A DNA stretch of 26,056 nt, from the NCBI GenBank assembly GCA_013042255.1, contig JABDQK010000171.1, positions 1 to 26,056 of the forward strand, written 5' to 3'. This stretch comes from Flavobacteriaceae bacterium. Lineage in GTDB: Bacteria > Bacteroidota > Bacteroidia > Flavobacteriales > Flavobacteriaceae. The notes below the pieces were generated by a model that was not told the DNA's origin, searched no databases, and saw only the letters and a program-made list of their open reading frames with translations. Both the position numbers and the translations under genes were made by a program. How positions within the stretch are numbered: the first letter of the stretch is position 1; each line of letters opens with the position of its first letter. Of the stretch, positions 1 to 8,285 are shown piece by piece.

Positions 1-1232
1 GCTTTAGAGGGCGGATGGGCATTGAGTAGCCAATATCCAATATGGTATTCAAAAAATAGCACTTCGTCTTGATTGAGGTTATTCTTTTCGATAAAGTGAG
101 GAACCGTAAAACCTTCCCCGTTGTAAAATGTGCCGTATTCTATTTTATTTTTTATGACGTTGTAGTATTCGAGGTAGGATTCTACCGGCAATAGGAAAGT
201 TAGCACCAATACAAAAGGAAAGTATTTTGGCCTGGGTTTTACGGTCTTGCTAAGGATAATCCCTGTCAGGATTAATAACATAGGGTATAACTGCATCAGG
301 TAATGCCCGTTTACTCTGCCTATTTTAATAAAGGAAAGGACCACTCCCAGCGTTACGACAACGAGCAACTGAATCTTACGCTGCCTAAAATCGATCCACT
401 GCTTTCTCCAGCTGAAAAAGCCCAGAAGAAGTAGAATTCCACATAAGGGAAGCACATTCAATACAGAGCTTTGTTGATCACTGGAATAGGCTAATGGAGC
501 AAGGATTACCGAATCAATCCAGACTTCAGAAATTCCGGCAAATGCATAAGGGAGATAGGTTGTAGCAAGCACCAGGAGAATTCCGGTAGCCAAGAGAACT
601 ATTTTATAAATTCCCGGGCGAATTCGTTTTTTCAGAATAGCTCTAGTAAGGATAAATATACCAATGCCCATAACTCCATAGGCCAAATTGAGTTTCATCA
701 TCAGGGAAATCCCCATAAGAATCCCCGCGAGAAGATACCATCTGAACTTCTCGTATTTAATCAGGAGGTAGAGTCCTGGAACAAAAAATAACATGCTTAG
801 GTGCTCAGACATTACTCCCTGTACACTCCCAAAAAGGCTCAGCAGATAAACACATCCAATGGCTGCCCAGAAACCTGTTCGGGGAGAGTGTGCTTCTTTC
901 CCGACTTTAAACGTATAGAAGGCGATTCCTGCTACGGCAAGAGCCCCAAATAATCGTATCGCAAAAAAACTCTTGCCAAAGACGTAAATGATGGCAGCAA
1001 AAAAAAGAAAAACCATCGGAGGTTTAAGATCCCATAATTGGGTGTAGGGAAGGTGTCCATCAACCCAGGACTGCGCCATCAGAATAAAGGTGCTTTCATC
1101 GCGATCGATATAATCCCGGAAAAAGAAGGGAAGCCTAAGAAGGATGGAGATTACGGTTAAACCCAGAAATACTCTCCCATTTTTTAATTTTTCGTACTCA
1201 GGAATAAGAGATGTTATAACTTTGTGCGGCAT
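1..1232 (-). CDS. GT39-type membrane glycosyltransferase (3' end cut by window)
   Basis: Reading the minus strand from the ATG at 1232 gives an open frame of 410 codons running off the window edge, so the C-terminus is missing. The protein is very hydrophobic with about ten membrane segments. Near the N-terminus, after the first membrane helix, it has an acidic pair in RDES (D45-E46), followed by a QLWDLKPP stretch. An Asp-Glu pair in the first outer loop followed by such a segment is typical of the GT-C fold PMT/ArnT family (GT39/GT83). These enzymes move a sugar from a polyprenyl-phosphate donor to a lipid or protein on the periplasmic face. Acceptor and donor cannot be told from sequence. 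It is divergent from bioA; the 62-bp gap has a weak minus-strand promoter-like pair (TTTG and TATCTTGC). Family assignment is fairly sure, substrate unknown. Confidence 0.8.
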   Translation of the reverse strand, partial: MPHKVITSLIPEYEKLKNGRVFLGLTVISILLRLPFFFRDYIDRDESTFILMAQSWVDGHLPYTQLWDLKPPMVFLFFAAIIYVFGKSFFAIRLFGALAVAGIAFYTFKVGKEAHSPRTGFWAAIGCVYLLSLFGSVQGVMSEHLSMLFFVPGLYLLIKYEKFRWYLLAGILMGISLMMKLNLAYGVMGIGIFILTRAILKKRIRPGIYKIVLLATGILLVLATTYLPYAFAGISEVWIDSVILAPLAYSSDQQSSVLNVLPLCGILLLLGFFSWRKQWIDFRQRKIQLLVVVTLGVVLSFIKIGRVNGHYLMQLYPMLLILTGIILSKTVKPRPKYFPFVLVLTFLLPVESYLEYYNVIKNKIEYGTFYNGEGFTVPHFIEKNNLNQDEVLFFEYHIGYWLLNAHPPSK

Positions 1233-1294
1233 AGCTATGGGGATCTTCCCTCAATGCAAGATAGATAATTAGACGTTGCCCAAAAATTTAAACC

Positions 1295-2566
1295 TTGGAG
1301 AAACTTACGGAGCGAGATAAAAGACACCTCTGGCATCCCTTGACACAGCATAAAACCCATAAGGGAATGCTGGGGATCACAAAGGCAAGAGGAGCAGTGC
1401 TCATTGACGAAGAAGGAAGAGAATATATCGATGCCATAGCTTCGTGGTACACTGCGATGTACGGGCACTGTAACCCCGACATCACCGGCCCTGTTGCCAA
1501 TCAAATGAGTCAATTAGATCAGGTGATTTTTAGTGGATTAACCCACGAACCGGCTATTGCACTCTCTGAGGCTCTGATGAAAGTACTCCCCTCTAACCAG
1601 GAGAAACTTTTCTTTTCCGACAATGGTTCAACGGCAGTGGAGATCGGAATTAAAATGGCCCTGCAATACTTTTATAACAAGGGTCAGAAGCGAAACGTCA
1701 TGCTCGCCTTTGAGGACGGTTTTCACGGAGACACTTTTGGGGCGATGTCGGTATCCGGCCTATCCTCATATAACGGTCCTTTTGAAGATCATTTTATACA
1801 GGTAGAACGGATAGAGGTTCCCACAGAGAATAATGTTGATAAGATCCTCTCCGGTCTTAAAACACGCCTCCAACAAGAAAATATCGCCGGTTTTGTATAC
1901 GAACCTCTGGTACAGGGTGCCGCGGCCATGAAGATGCACAAGCCGGAACACCTCAACCGGATATTAGAACTTTTAAAGTCGCACAGCGTTCTTACCATCG
2001 CAGATGAGGTGATGACAGGATTTGGTAAGACAGGGAGTTATTTTGCATCAGATCAGCTGAGTATAAAGCCTGACATTATTTGCCTTTCCAAAGCTTTAAC
2101 GGCTGGATTGCTTCCTATGGCTATCACGAGTTGCTCAAAAGAAATTTACGATGCATTTTACGATGATGAGATTGCCAAGGGTTTCTTTCACGGGCATACG
2201 TATACGGCCAATCCCCTGGCTTGCACAGCTGCACTTTCGGCTCTGAACCTATTGCAGACGGAAGCGATGCAGAACAATATAAGTAGGATAACAAGCAGGC
2301 ATCAGCAATTTAATGAGACCATTAAAAACCATCCGAAAGTATCCGAAACCAGGCAGATAGGGGTAATATTCGCCCTTGATCTTAAGATTGAAATGTCGAG
2401 ATACGGGACCTTACGAGACCGCCTCTACGATCATTTTATGGAGAACGGTGTGTTTTTACGCCCATTGGGGAAGACTATTTATATTTTACCCCCTTACGTG
2501 ATCAGTGACGCTCAGCTAGATAAAGTTTATAAGGCTGTATCCGGAGCACTCGACCTGGATTTATAA
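1295..2566 (+). CDS. bioA: adenosylmethionine-8-amino-7-oxononanoate aminotransferase
   Basis: BioA is a PLP-dependent class III aminotransferase that converts KAPA to DAPA in biotin synthesis with SAM as amino donor. The 423-residue product has the full family length. It begins with the BioA signature RDKRHLWHPLTQHK (the WHP motif near the active site) and has the conserved SWYTAMYGHCNP stretch. The cofactor-binding Asp lies in DEVMTGFGKTG, the Schiff-base Lys in CLSKALTAG, and GHTYTANPLAC follows. The start is TTG: an in-frame TAA lies two codons upstream (1289-1291), and no ATG precedes the conserved N-terminus, so TTG is essentially forced. It is followed by a ketoacyl synthase and bioB on the same strand. 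bioF and bioD are not in the window. Confidence 0.95.
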   Translation: MEKLTERDKRHLWHPLTQHKTHKGMLGITKARGAVLIDEEGREYIDAIASWYTAMYGHCNPDITGPVANQMSQLDQVIFSGLTHEPAIALSEALMKVLPSNQEKLFFSDNGSTAVEIGIKMALQYFYNKGQKRNVMLAFEDGFHGDTFGAMSVSGLSSYNGPFEDHFIQVERIEVPTENNVDKILSGLKTRLQQENIAGFVYEPLVQGAAAMKMHKPEHLNRILELLKSHSVLTIADEVMTGFGKTGSYFASDQLSIKPDIICLSKALTAGLLPMAITSCSKEIYDAFYDDEIAKGFFHGHTYTANPLACTAALSALNLLQTEAMQNNISRITSRHQQFNETIKNHPKVSETRQIGVIFALDLKIEMSRYGTLRDRLYDHFMENGVFLRPLGKTIYILPPYVISDAQLDKVYKAVSGALDLDL

Positions 2567-2652
2567 ATCAGTAAAACCATAGTGTTTCAAGAAGGAGATA
2601 TTCAAGTATTCATTAAGACAGAAGAGATAAGAATCTTATTTTAGCCCTCCGA

Positions 2653-3819
2653 ATGAAGTCAATAAATACCCCAATTTCTCTGGTTGCCATTGAATCCCTT
2701 TCCGTCCTTGGAAATGGGGAGGATGAAGTGTGGTCGACTTACAAGTCTCAGGAACACACACTGAAAAAACGATCATTTAATGGCTCGGAATCCTTTGTGG
2801 CACCATTAGCTGAGAACTACAGAAAATCAATAGAGGAATTGAGGGAATCTGATTCCAAGTACAAACGCTTGGATGATACTGTCTTGTTTGCCTTGTATGT
2901 TTGCAGGAAGGCGGTGCAGGCTGCTTCGTGGGAAGGTGAGAAAGCTGTAGGAATAAACATGGGTTCTTCCAGGGGAGCTACAGGAATATTTGAAACGAGA
3001 CATAAGGAATTTGTAACATCGGGGAAGACATCGCCTACCACCTCTCCGTTGACGACCCTGGGAAATATTTCTTCATGGATTGCACATGACCTGGGTAGCA
3101 GCGGCCCGGATATATCACATTCTATTACTTGTTCTACTGCATTGCATGCCCTACTTAACGGGATTGCATGGCTGAGAAGTGGTATGGCAGATCGATTTCT
3201 GGTGGGCGGAAGCGAAGCTCCACTTACTCCTTTTACCCTTGCACAGATGAAGGCGCTTAAGATCTATTCTGAGGGTGCAGGGCCCTATCCATGCAGAGCC
3301 CTGGATCTGGAAAAAACAAGTAATAGTATGGTGTTAGGCGAAGGTGCAGCAGCCGCTTGTCTTCGGCTCGGAGTTTATCCTGAAAGTCTGGCAATTATTG
3401 AAGGAGTGGGGTACGCCACTGAGGTCCTGGAGCACTCAGTTTCTCTTTCTACAGATGCAACTTGTTTTCAAAAATCGATGAAGATGGCCCTAGGAAATCT
3501 TTCGGTTTCAGATGTGGACGCTATTGTGATGCACGCCCCTGGAACGCTACAGGGAGATATGTCGGAATACAAGGCCGTAGAAAAGGTGTTTGGTGATAGT
3601 ATACCCCTTCTTACCTCCAATAAATGGCAAACCGGGCATACCTTTGGGGCTTCGGGCATGTTGAGTATGGAATTGGCTGCCCTGATGTTACGTCATCAGG
3701 TATTCATTCCCGTTCCGTATTCAGGAGAAGTACCCAAGGCGAAGAAACTAGGAAGGATTCTTGTGAACGCAGTTGGCTTTGGAGGAAATGCCGTCAGTAT
3801 TTTGTTGAGGCACCCTTAG
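2653..3819 (+). CDS. beta-ketoacyl synthase (KAS I/II-like) in biotin locus
   Basis: This 388-residue protein has the thiolase-type KAS fold of the FabB/FabF kind. The condensing triad appears complete: nucleophile Cys160 in TCSTALHA, His294 in VMHAPGTLQGD (aligning with the NAHGT motif of FabF), and His329 in KWQTGHTFGASG. The tail GFGGNAVSILL matches the family's GFGGTN end. It is a little shorter than FabF (about 410) and its His294 motif is unusual (HAPGT rather than HGTGT), so it is not the housekeeping FabF. It sits between bioA (86 bp downstream of it) and bioB (82 bp upstream of it), all on the same strand. A role in making or extending the pimeloyl chain of biotin is an inference from position only; another specialised fatty-acid or polyketide role remains possible. 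Confidence 0.85.
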   Translation: MKSINTPISLVAIESLSVLGNGEDEVWSTYKSQEHTLKKRSFNGSESFVAPLAENYRKSIEELRESDSKYKRLDDTVLFALYVCRKAVQAASWEGEKAVGINMGSSRGATGIFETRHKEFVTSGKTSPTTSPLTTLGNISSWIAHDLGSSGPDISHSITCSTALHALLNGIAWLRSGMADRFLVGGSEAPLTPFTLAQMKALKIYSEGAGPYPCRALDLEKTSNSMVLGEGAAAACLRLGVYPESLAIIEGVGYATEVLEHSVSLSTDATCFQKSMKMALGNLSVSDVDAIVMHAPGTLQGDMSEYKAVEKVFGDSIPLLTSNKWQTGHTFGASGMLSMELAALMLRHQVFIPVPYSGEVPKAKKLGRILVNAVGFGGNAVSILLRHP

Positions 3820-3872
3820 CTCTAAGCAAGTGAAATAATTTGGTAATAGCACAGGAATTTCTCAGGATTCTC

Positions 3873-3880
3873 TATTTTTG
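3873..3880 (+). promoter_or_regulatory. candidate Bacteroidota -7 box upstream of bioB
   Basis: TATTTTTG matches the Bacteroidota sigma-A -7 consensus TAnnTTTG and lies 21 bp before the bioB ATG. The nearest upstream TTTG (3839-3842) is 30 bp away, too far for the usual 17-23 bp spacer, so only half of the promoter is convincing. Confidence 0.35.
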
Positions 3881-3901
3881 AGAACGACATAAAATGATCT
3901 A

Positions 3902-4996
3902 ATGAAAGAGATAAAGCACAATTGGACCAAAGAAGAGATTCTCGACATTCACAACACACCTTTGATGGAATTGCTCTACAGGGCAGCTAGTGTACATCGG
4001 GAATACCACGACCCCAATAAAGTTCAGGTCTCAACTTTACTCTCGATCAAAACCGGTGGTTGTCCCGAAGATTGTGGATATTGCCCTCAGGCAGCGCGAT
4101 ACCACACAGATATTGAAGGAAACGACTTGATGAGTGTCTCTCAGGTAAAGGCCCAGGCAAAGAGGGCTAAAGCTTCAGGAAGCTCCAGGGTTTGTATGGG
4201 AGCGGCATGGAGAAACGTCAAAGACGGGCCCGAGTTTGAGCAGGTATTGGAAATGGTTCGCACCATTAACAAACTCGACATGGAAGTGTGTTGTACCCTG
4301 GGAATGATCACTGAAAACCAGGCAAAAAGATTAGCTGAGGCCGGTCTGTACGCCTATAACCACAATCTCGATACCTCAGAAGATTACTATAAGGATGTTA
4401 TCTCTACCAGAGCATTTCAGGATAGACTCGATACTATTGAGAATGTGAGGAAGAGCAATGTTACGGTTTGTAGTGGTGGAATCATTGGAATGGGAGAAAA
4501 ACTGGAAGACCGTGCCGGTATGCTCGTAGCACTGGCAACTTTAGATCCCCAGCCCGAATCGGTTCCAATCAATGCCCTGGTTGCTGTGGAAGGAACCCCC
4601 ATGGAAGAAATGGAACCCGTTCCAATCTGGGATATGATAAGGATGGTGGCAACGGCACGTATCGTTATGCCAAAGACCCAGGTTAGGCTGTCAGCAGGCC
4701 GAACGGAAATGAGTAAAGAAGGGCAGGCCATGTGTTTCTTTGCAGGAGCAAATTCAATTTTTGCGGGAGACAAGCTGCTTACAACCCCTAATCCTGATGT
4801 CAATGAGGATATGGAGATGTTCCGTTTGCTAGGATTAGAGCCGCAGCATGCTTTTGAAAAATTGCCACAACCTAAAACGGTGGAACAAGCTGAATCTCAG
4901 TATGAAGCCAAAAGGGAAAAACCAAAATGGACAAGACCGGGCCACCAGATCGAGCGAAACGAGATGGCTAAACTCAAGGCCAAATCTCAGTCCTAA
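3902..4996 (+). CDS. bioB: biotin synthase
   Basis: BioB is the radical-SAM enzyme that inserts sulfur into dethiobiotin in the last step of biotin synthesis. The 4Fe-4S radical-SAM motif is complete: Cys54, Cys58 and Cys61 in [12 protein letters not shown]. The ligands of the second, sulfur-donating 2Fe-2S cluster are also visible, with Cys in [18 protein letters not shown] and [11 protein letters not shown], and the Arg in RLSAGR. The YNHNLDTS motif is typical of BioB. At 364 residues it is somewhat longer than the E. coli enzyme (346), the extra part being a charged, Lys-rich C-terminal tail. It starts at ATG 3902. An inverted repeat follows at 5026-5048. Confidence 0.97.
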   Translation: MKEIKHNWTKEEILDIHNTPLMELLYRAASVHREYHDPNKVQVSTLLSIKTGGCPEDCGYCPQAARYHTDIEGNDLMSVSQVKAQAKRAKASGSSRVCMGAAWRNVKDGPEFEQVLEMVRTINKLDMEVCCTLGMITENQAKRLAEAGLYAYNHNLDTSEDYYKDVISTRAFQDRLDTIENVRKSNVTVCSGGIIGMGEKLEDRAGMLVALATLDPQPESVPINALVAVEGTPMEEMEPVPIWDMIRMVATARIVMPKTQVRLSAGRTEMSKEGQAMCFFAGANSIFAGDKLLTTPNPDVNEDMEMFRLLGLEPQHAFEKLPQPKTVEQAESQYEAKREKPKWTRPGHQIERNEMAKLKAKSQS

Positions 4997-5025
4997 TAAG
5001 TTCGGCTCTCGCCTGCTTTTAGACA

Positions 5026-5048
5026 AAACCGATAAATAAAATCGGTTT
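5026..5048 (+). terminator. inverted repeat after bioB, possible weak terminator
   Basis: An 8-bp perfect stem (AAACCGAT / ATCGGTTT) with a 7-nt A/T loop lies 30 bp after the bioB stop. It is followed by an AT-rich but not pure T stretch, so termination would be weak. Confidence 0.4.
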
Positions 5049-5082
5049 ATTAACTTTATCTTATTGAATAATCAGTCTCGTA

Positions 5083-5952
5083 TTGAAATTAACAGAGATA
5101 CCCAGAATTGGATCAATTAGCAAAGATCAGTTTTTAAAGGACTTTTTACGTCCTCAAAAACCGGTCGTAATCGAAAACTTTATTCACGACTGGCCTGCAT
5201 ACACCAAATGGGATTTTGAGTATATCCGCAAAGTGGCAGGGGATAAAACAGTTCCGCTCTATGATGACCGACCGGTAGACCACAAGGAAGGTTTTAACGA
5301 ACCTCATGCTACGATGAAGATGAAAGAATACATTGATCTTCTTCTCAAAGAACCGACAAAGTACCGCATCTTCCTCTGGAACGTAATGAAAGAAGTTCCT
5401 GAGCTACAGAAAGATTTTAAATTTCCTGACTTTGGTATTCCATTGATGAAAGGCCTGCCTATGTTATTTTTTGGTGGCAGGGACTCTTACACCTTTATGC
5501 ATCACGACATTGACCTGGCCAATATTTTTCATTTCCATTTTGCAGGGAAGAAGGAATGTATCCTATTTCCCCAGAGTCAGAGTAAGTTTTTATACAAGAT
5601 TCCCCATTCCCTGATCACTCACGAGTCGATTGATTTTTCAAATCCGGATTTTGATAAATGGCCTGCCCTTAAACACGCCTCTGGATATAAAACCAGTCTG
5701 AATCACGGCGACGTCCTTTATATGCCTGAAGGATATTGGCACTATATGAAGTACATCACGCCCGGATTTTCAATGAGTTTAAGGTCGGTTGCCAGGAATC
5801 CCCTGCGCCTCAGCAAGGCCTTTTACAACGTACTCTTTATGAGGTATTTTGATAATGGAATGCGAAGGTGGAAGGGGAAGAAATGGATCGACTGGAAAAA
5901 CAAAAAGGCGATAGAGCGAACAGAAAAACACCTCAAGGAACAGATGAGCTGA
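5083..5952 (+). CDS. cupin-like (JmjC/Cupin_8) putative Fe(II)/2OG oxygenase
   Basis: The 289-residue protein matches the Cupin_8/JmjC-like family of iron- and 2-oxoglutarate-dependent hydroxylases. The metal triad can be read as His140-x-Asp142 (in FMHHDIDLANIFH) and distal His220 (in MPEGYWHYMKY). Lys156/157 after the first strand could contact 2-oxoglutarate. The N-terminal KPVVIENFIHDWPAYTKW resembles the entry segment of these cupins. Bacterial members are suspected to hydroxylate proteins or small molecules; the substrate here is unknown. The start is TTG at 5083: an in-frame TGA lies at 5065-5067 with no ATG between. It lies after bioB on the same strand, but the inverted repeat between them argues for at least partly separate transcription. 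The C-terminus is rich in Lys, Arg and Trp. Confidence 0.8.
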   Translation: MKLTEIPRIGSISKDQFLKDFLRPQKPVVIENFIHDWPAYTKWDFEYIRKVAGDKTVPLYDDRPVDHKEGFNEPHATMKMKEYIDLLLKEPTKYRIFLWNVMKEVPELQKDFKFPDFGIPLMKGLPMLFFGGRDSYTFMHHDIDLANIFHFHFAGKKECILFPQSQSKFLYKIPHSLITHESIDFSNPDFDKWPALKHASGYKTSLNHGDVLYMPEGYWHYMKYITPGFSMSLRSVARNPLRLSKAFYNVLFMRYFDNGMRRWKGKKWIDWKNKKAIERTEKHLKEQMS

Positions 5953-5960
5953 GATCGGGA

Positions 5961-6440
5961 TTATTTTTTCCCTACGAGTCGGTTGATCTGCTCATACACC
6001 AGATCGCTTTCCCATCCCCTGTACAATAAATAATCTCCCAATTTCTTTTTTTGTTGCCAGTAATTGAGGCCTTTCAATTGCTTGTATCTCTTTTTAGCTA
6101 AGGTTTCTAAGGTATTGGAATAAGCGGGTTCTTTTAATTCCCTCAGAGCAATTTTTATAATCGTAGGAGAGATATTTCTTTTTTTTAGTTCGAGGGTGAT
6201 CCGAATACGCCCCCAGCTTTTAATCTTGAATTTACCTCTGGCAAAGGTAGAGGCAAAGCGCTCTTCGTTGAGGTAATTCTCTGAAATAAGGTGACCCATG
6301 ATCTGGTCAATGGCTGCGGGGATCATGTGCATTTCCCTGAGTTTTTGCACAACCTCCTGATGGCACCTTTCCTGGTAAGCACAATAGTGCTCCATTTTCC
6401 TAGTGGCTTCAGTGAGAGTATAGGCCTTTCTTTTCAGCAT
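5961..6440 (-). CDS. recX: RecX family regulatory protein
   Basis: RecX proteins bind RecA filaments and modulate recombination and the SOS response. The 159-residue product is all-helical in character, with the RecX three-helix repeats: an N-terminal unit with YCAYQERCHQEVVQKL, a middle unit with YLNEERFASTFARGK followed by KSWGRIRITLELKKR, and a C-terminal unit with YLLYRGWESDLVYEQI. The WGxxRIxxELKxR and LNExRFA signatures are typical of the family, and the length is normal. It starts at ATG 6440. It is convergent with the cupin gene, with stops 8 bp apart, and is separated from upstream rng by a strong minus-strand terminator, so it needs its own promoter in the short gap. Confidence 0.93.
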   Translation of the reverse strand: MLKRKAYTLTEATRKMEHYCAYQERCHQEVVQKLREMHMIPAAIDQIMGHLISENYLNEERFASTFARGKFKIKSWGRIRITLELKKRNISPTIIKIALRELKEPAYSNTLETLAKKRYKQLKGLNYWQQKKKLGDYLLYRGWESDLVYEQINRLVGKK

Positions 6441-6459
6441 AAATCAAAGGTACTAAAAC

Positions 6460-6488
6460 AAAAAAAGCGGCTTCTGCTGAAGCCGCTT
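6460..6488 (-). terminator. Rho-independent terminator of rng
   Basis: On the minus strand, directly after the rng stop, a 10-bp GC-rich stem (AAGCGGCTTC / GAAGCCGCTT) with a 4-nt loop is followed by a run of T residues. It separates rng from recX. Confidence 0.9.
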
Positions 6489-6489
6489 C

Positions 6490-8037
6490 TTATATGATGT
6501 CTTTCCCATCTTTGTCTTTAAAATGGTACTCGAGATAGGTGTATGCATCCCTTGGCTGGATTTTGATCCATTTTCTGTGTTCCAAAAACCATTTAGACCT
6601 AATAGAGGGAAAACCTTTTGTTAAATACGCCGCAATAAAGGGATGTGTATTGAGCACAATTCCTTTGTCTTTGGGAGTATTTTTTAAGAGATGTTCCAGG
6701 TCTACGTTGATTTTTTCTATCAACACAATGGGAGCTTCTACTTCCTGACTATTACCACTGGGATCTATCTCAGTAGTCTTGATATTTACTTCCGGCCTTA
6801 CCCTTTGTCTGGTTATCTGTACAAGGCCAAACTTACTAGGAGGCAGGATTTTATGCTTAGCGCGGTCGTCTTTCATCTCATTTCTCAGATGATCAAACAG
6901 TTTTTTTCTATGTGGAGCCTTAACCATGTCGATAAAATCGACAACGATTATACCTCCCATGTCCCGCAGGCGTAATTGCCGGGCTATTTCAGTAGCCGCC
7001 AGCATGTTTACCTCCAGCGCAGTATCTTCCTGGTTGTTGGCTTTATTAGACCTGTTACCGCTATTGACATCAATAACGTGCAGGGCCTCTGTGTGCTCAA
7101 TAACCAAATAGGCACCTTTGCTCATAGACGCTGTGCGCCCGAAAGAGGTTTTTATTTGTCTCTCAATCCCGAATTTTTCAAATATGGGGACCGATGAACT
7201 GTACAACTTTACTATGGATTCCTTATCGGGTGCAATCTCGTGCACATAATCCTTAAGTTGGGTAAAAAGCGTTTCATCATCTACATGAATACCGGTAAAG
7301 GTGTCATTGAAAACGTCCCTTAGAATGGAAGAGGCTCTGTTGACCTCTACCAGGACCTTAGATGGGGTGCGTGCTTTATACAATTTCTTACACATTGCTG
7401 TCCACTTGGCCAGCAAGTTTTGAAGATCTTTGTCTAGTTCCGCTACTTTTTTGCCTTCTGCAACGGTTCTGATAATAACGCCAAATCCTTTGGGCTTAAT
7501 ACTTTTAACCAGTCTTTTAAGCCTGTCTTTCTCCTCATTACTCTCTATTTTCTGAGAAACCGAAACTCGGTCGGAGAATGGGACCATAACCAAATAACGT
7601 CCGGCGATGGATAGCTCGGAGCTAATTCGGGGTCCTTTGGTGGATATGGGTTCTTTAACAATCTGAACCAATAGAGATTGATTTGCTTTTACCACGTGAT
7701 TTATGGTTCCGTGCTTATCAATATCTTTTTCGAATGGAAAATTCTTAAGGGAATAATCTCTTAGTTTCCCGGTACTCACTTTCTTTACAAACTTCAACAT
7801 CGATGCCAGCTGTGGTCCGAGGTCATGATAATGCAAGAATGCATCTTTTTCATAACCTACGTTTACAAAAGCGGCATTCAGACCCGTTACCGGTTTCCTG
7901 ATCTTTGCGAGGAGAATGTCCCCGACATTAAAATTATGATCGTTTTCGTCTTTGTGAAGTTCAATGAGTTTTCCATCTTTTAATAAGGCAAAATCGACGG
8001 CGACAGAATTGGATCTTACGATTAATTCTCTATTCAC
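6490..8037 (-). CDS. rng: ribonuclease E/G family endoribonuclease
   Basis: RNase E/G cleaves single-stranded A/U-rich RNA in rRNA and mRNA processing. The N-terminal half carries an S1-like RNA-binding domain (VGDILLAKIRKPVTGLNAAFVNVGYEKDAFLHY). The catalytic domain has the two Mg-binding Asp residues in HVIDVNSG and VVDFIDM. RQIKTSFGRTAS and QLRLRDMGGIIV are also family motifs. The CPxC zinc-link motif found after GLxxxxRQRxRP in proteobacterial enzymes is absent; an acidic, cysteine-free segment follows there. Two GTG starts are possible. The one at 8037 gives MNRELIVRSNS, aligning with the N-terminus of E. coli RNase G, and was chosen; an in-frame GTG at 8058 would add 7 residues. It appears to share transcription with the small basic ORF and the HU gene. 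Confidence 0.95.
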   Translation of the reverse strand: MNRELIVRSNSVAVDFALLKDGKLIELHKDENDHNFNVGDILLAKIRKPVTGLNAAFVNVGYEKDAFLHYHDLGPQLASMLKFVKKVSTGKLRDYSLKNFPFEKDIDKHGTINHVVKANQSLLVQIVKEPISTKGPRISSELSIAGRYLVMVPFSDRVSVSQKIESNEEKDRLKRLVKSIKPKGFGVIIRTVAEGKKVAELDKDLQNLLAKWTAMCKKLYKARTPSKVLVEVNRASSILRDVFNDTFTGIHVDDETLFTQLKDYVHEIAPDKESIVKLYSSSVPIFEKFGIERQIKTSFGRTASMSKGAYLVIEHTEALHVIDVNSGNRSNKANNQEDTALEVNMLAATEIARQLRLRDMGGIIVVDFIDMVKAPHRKKLFDHLRNEMKDDRAKHKILPPSKFGLVQITRQRVRPEVNIKTTEIDPSGNSQEVEAPIVLIEKINVDLEHLLKNTPKDKGIVLNTHPFIAAYLTKGFPSIRSKWFLEHRKWIKIQPRDAYTYLEYHFKDKDGKDII

Positions 8038-8171
8038 CTGAATCAATTTATATCCCACATTATGCGGGATGGATTAAACATTAGTTGTTACAGGTTGTGT
8101 TAACCCGTCGAAATCCTTTTGAGAATTTCTATGTCAATGAACGTATTAAAACGAAAAAGTAGTTATTGCAA

Positions 8172-8261
8172 CTACTTCTTCTTGTGGCGGTTGGCTCTTC
8201 TGCGTTTTTTTCGCTTGTGAGTAGCCACCTTATGTCTTTTTCTTTTTTTACCACTCGGCAT
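8172..8261 (-). CDS. 29-residue Lys/Arg-rich basic protein
   Basis: A short frame opens with ATG at 8261 and ends with TAG. It encodes 29 residues starting MPSGKKRKRHK and ending RRRANRHKKK. About two thirds of the residues are Lys, Arg or His, with no acidic residue. Such composition is typical of very small ribosomal proteins or nucleic-acid-binding peptides. It lies between the HU gene (25 bp from its end) and rng on the same strand, a setting that fits a translation or nucleoid role. My recollection is that similar basic ORFs occur at this spot in other flavobacteria, but this could not be checked here. It could be a lineage-specific ribosomal protein; that is inference. Confidence 0.75.
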   Translation of the reverse strand: MPSGKKRKRHKVATHKRKKRRRANRHKKK

Positions 8262-8285
8262 AAAACTCTGCTTTTATTTCGGTTA

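Noticed and set aside
2653..3819. Housekeeping fabF
   Set aside because: Shorter, with a divergent HAPGT motif and located in the biotin block rather than next to acpP.
3839..3880. Full two-element promoter for bioB
   Set aside because: The TTTG and TATTTTTG elements are 30 bp apart, outside the usual range; only the -7 box was kept, at low confidence.
4417..4803. 128-residue minus-strand frame within bioB
   Set aside because: Antisense to a strongly conserved gene, no recognisable domain; composition reflects the complementary codons.
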